Shown here one piece after another: positions 63,960-64,000 of a stretch of DNA of 64,000 nucleotides (positions are counted from its first letter, which is position 1; each line of letters begins with the position of its first letter). The stretch covers positions 62,001 through 126,000 of the forward strand of contig DAIQOI010000007.1 in the NCBI GenBank assembly GCA_036787955.1, in the 5' to 3' direction. The DNA comes from UBA2336 sp036787955 (GTDB lineage Bacteria > Bacteroidota > Bacteroidia > Cytophagales > Cyclobacteriaceae). The translations under genes and the position numbers were made by a program. The notes below the pieces were generated by a model. The model made no database searches. It was given only the letters and a program-made list of their open reading frames with translations, and was not told the origin of the DNA.

Positions 63960-64000
63960 AGTAAAACCAGGTGCATCCGAATAACACGAAAATGATGAAC

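Overview
The window comes from a member of the Bacteroidota, most likely the order Cytophagales. The evidence is PorP/SprF and gliding-type C-terminal (CHU_C) proteins of the type IX secretion system, a hybrid two-component regulator, a PafA-type phosphatase, DUF2851 and DUF2490 proteins, and repeated TAnnTTTG -7 promoter elements with no clear Shine-Dalgarno sequences. Most of the window is ordinary chromosome, densely packed with genes on both strands. A 100-N scaffold gap lies at 61225-61324.

Layout. 1-9 kb: the 3' part of a sodium:neurotransmitter-type symporter, a PafA-like alkaline phosphatase, a WG-repeat protein, a cytosolic helical protein, a single-domain response regulator and an ALDH7 dehydrogenase. 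9-21 kb: an OmpA-family/HtrA pair, a pentameric ligand-gated ion channel homologue, a penicillin acylase-family hydrolase, a sulfide:quinone oxidoreductase-like flavoprotein with a CRP/FNR-type palindrome upstream, a short ribosome hibernation factor and an S9 peptidase. 22-24 kb: nucleoside phosphorylase and RNase HI (paired), and a MarC protein. 24-32.5 kb: an inorganic-carbon island with a SulP transporter, two small exported proteins and the DabA-DabB bicarbonate accumulation pair. 33-37.6 kb: housekeeping genes (aminotransferase, aroQ, xerD, pyrD) and small outer-membrane barrels. 37.6-46.6 kb: a PorP/SprF protein next to a large repeat-containing type IX cargo, a beta-helix protein and a hybrid two-component sensor.

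46.6-52.4 kb is the most rearranged part. A secreted 626-residue protein is followed by two fused pseudogene fragments. One matches that protein's own C-terminus; the other matches the C-terminus of the oligopeptidase gene 1.6 kb further on. Next come a near-perfect 37-bp palindrome, a DUF4143 ATPase and the intact oligopeptidase. 53-60 kb returns to core genes: ftsK, a LolA-like protein, pyrF, a DUF2851 protein, a polytopic membrane protein and a NeuD-like acyltransferase. 60.3-62.1 kb holds a 22-residue Lys/Ala peptide gene, a repeat region built partly from the 3' end of tRNA-Arg(CCG), the gap, the tRNA itself and a NUMOD4/HNH-type protein. The window ends with an AraC regulator divergent from a dihydrodipicolinate synthase-family gene, probably the edge of a hydroxyproline catabolic locus.

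Most attention is due to the SulP/small-protein/DabAB arrangement, the ligand-gated channel, the chimeric pseudogene junction beside the palindrome-ATPase module, and the tRNA-end repeats around the gap.
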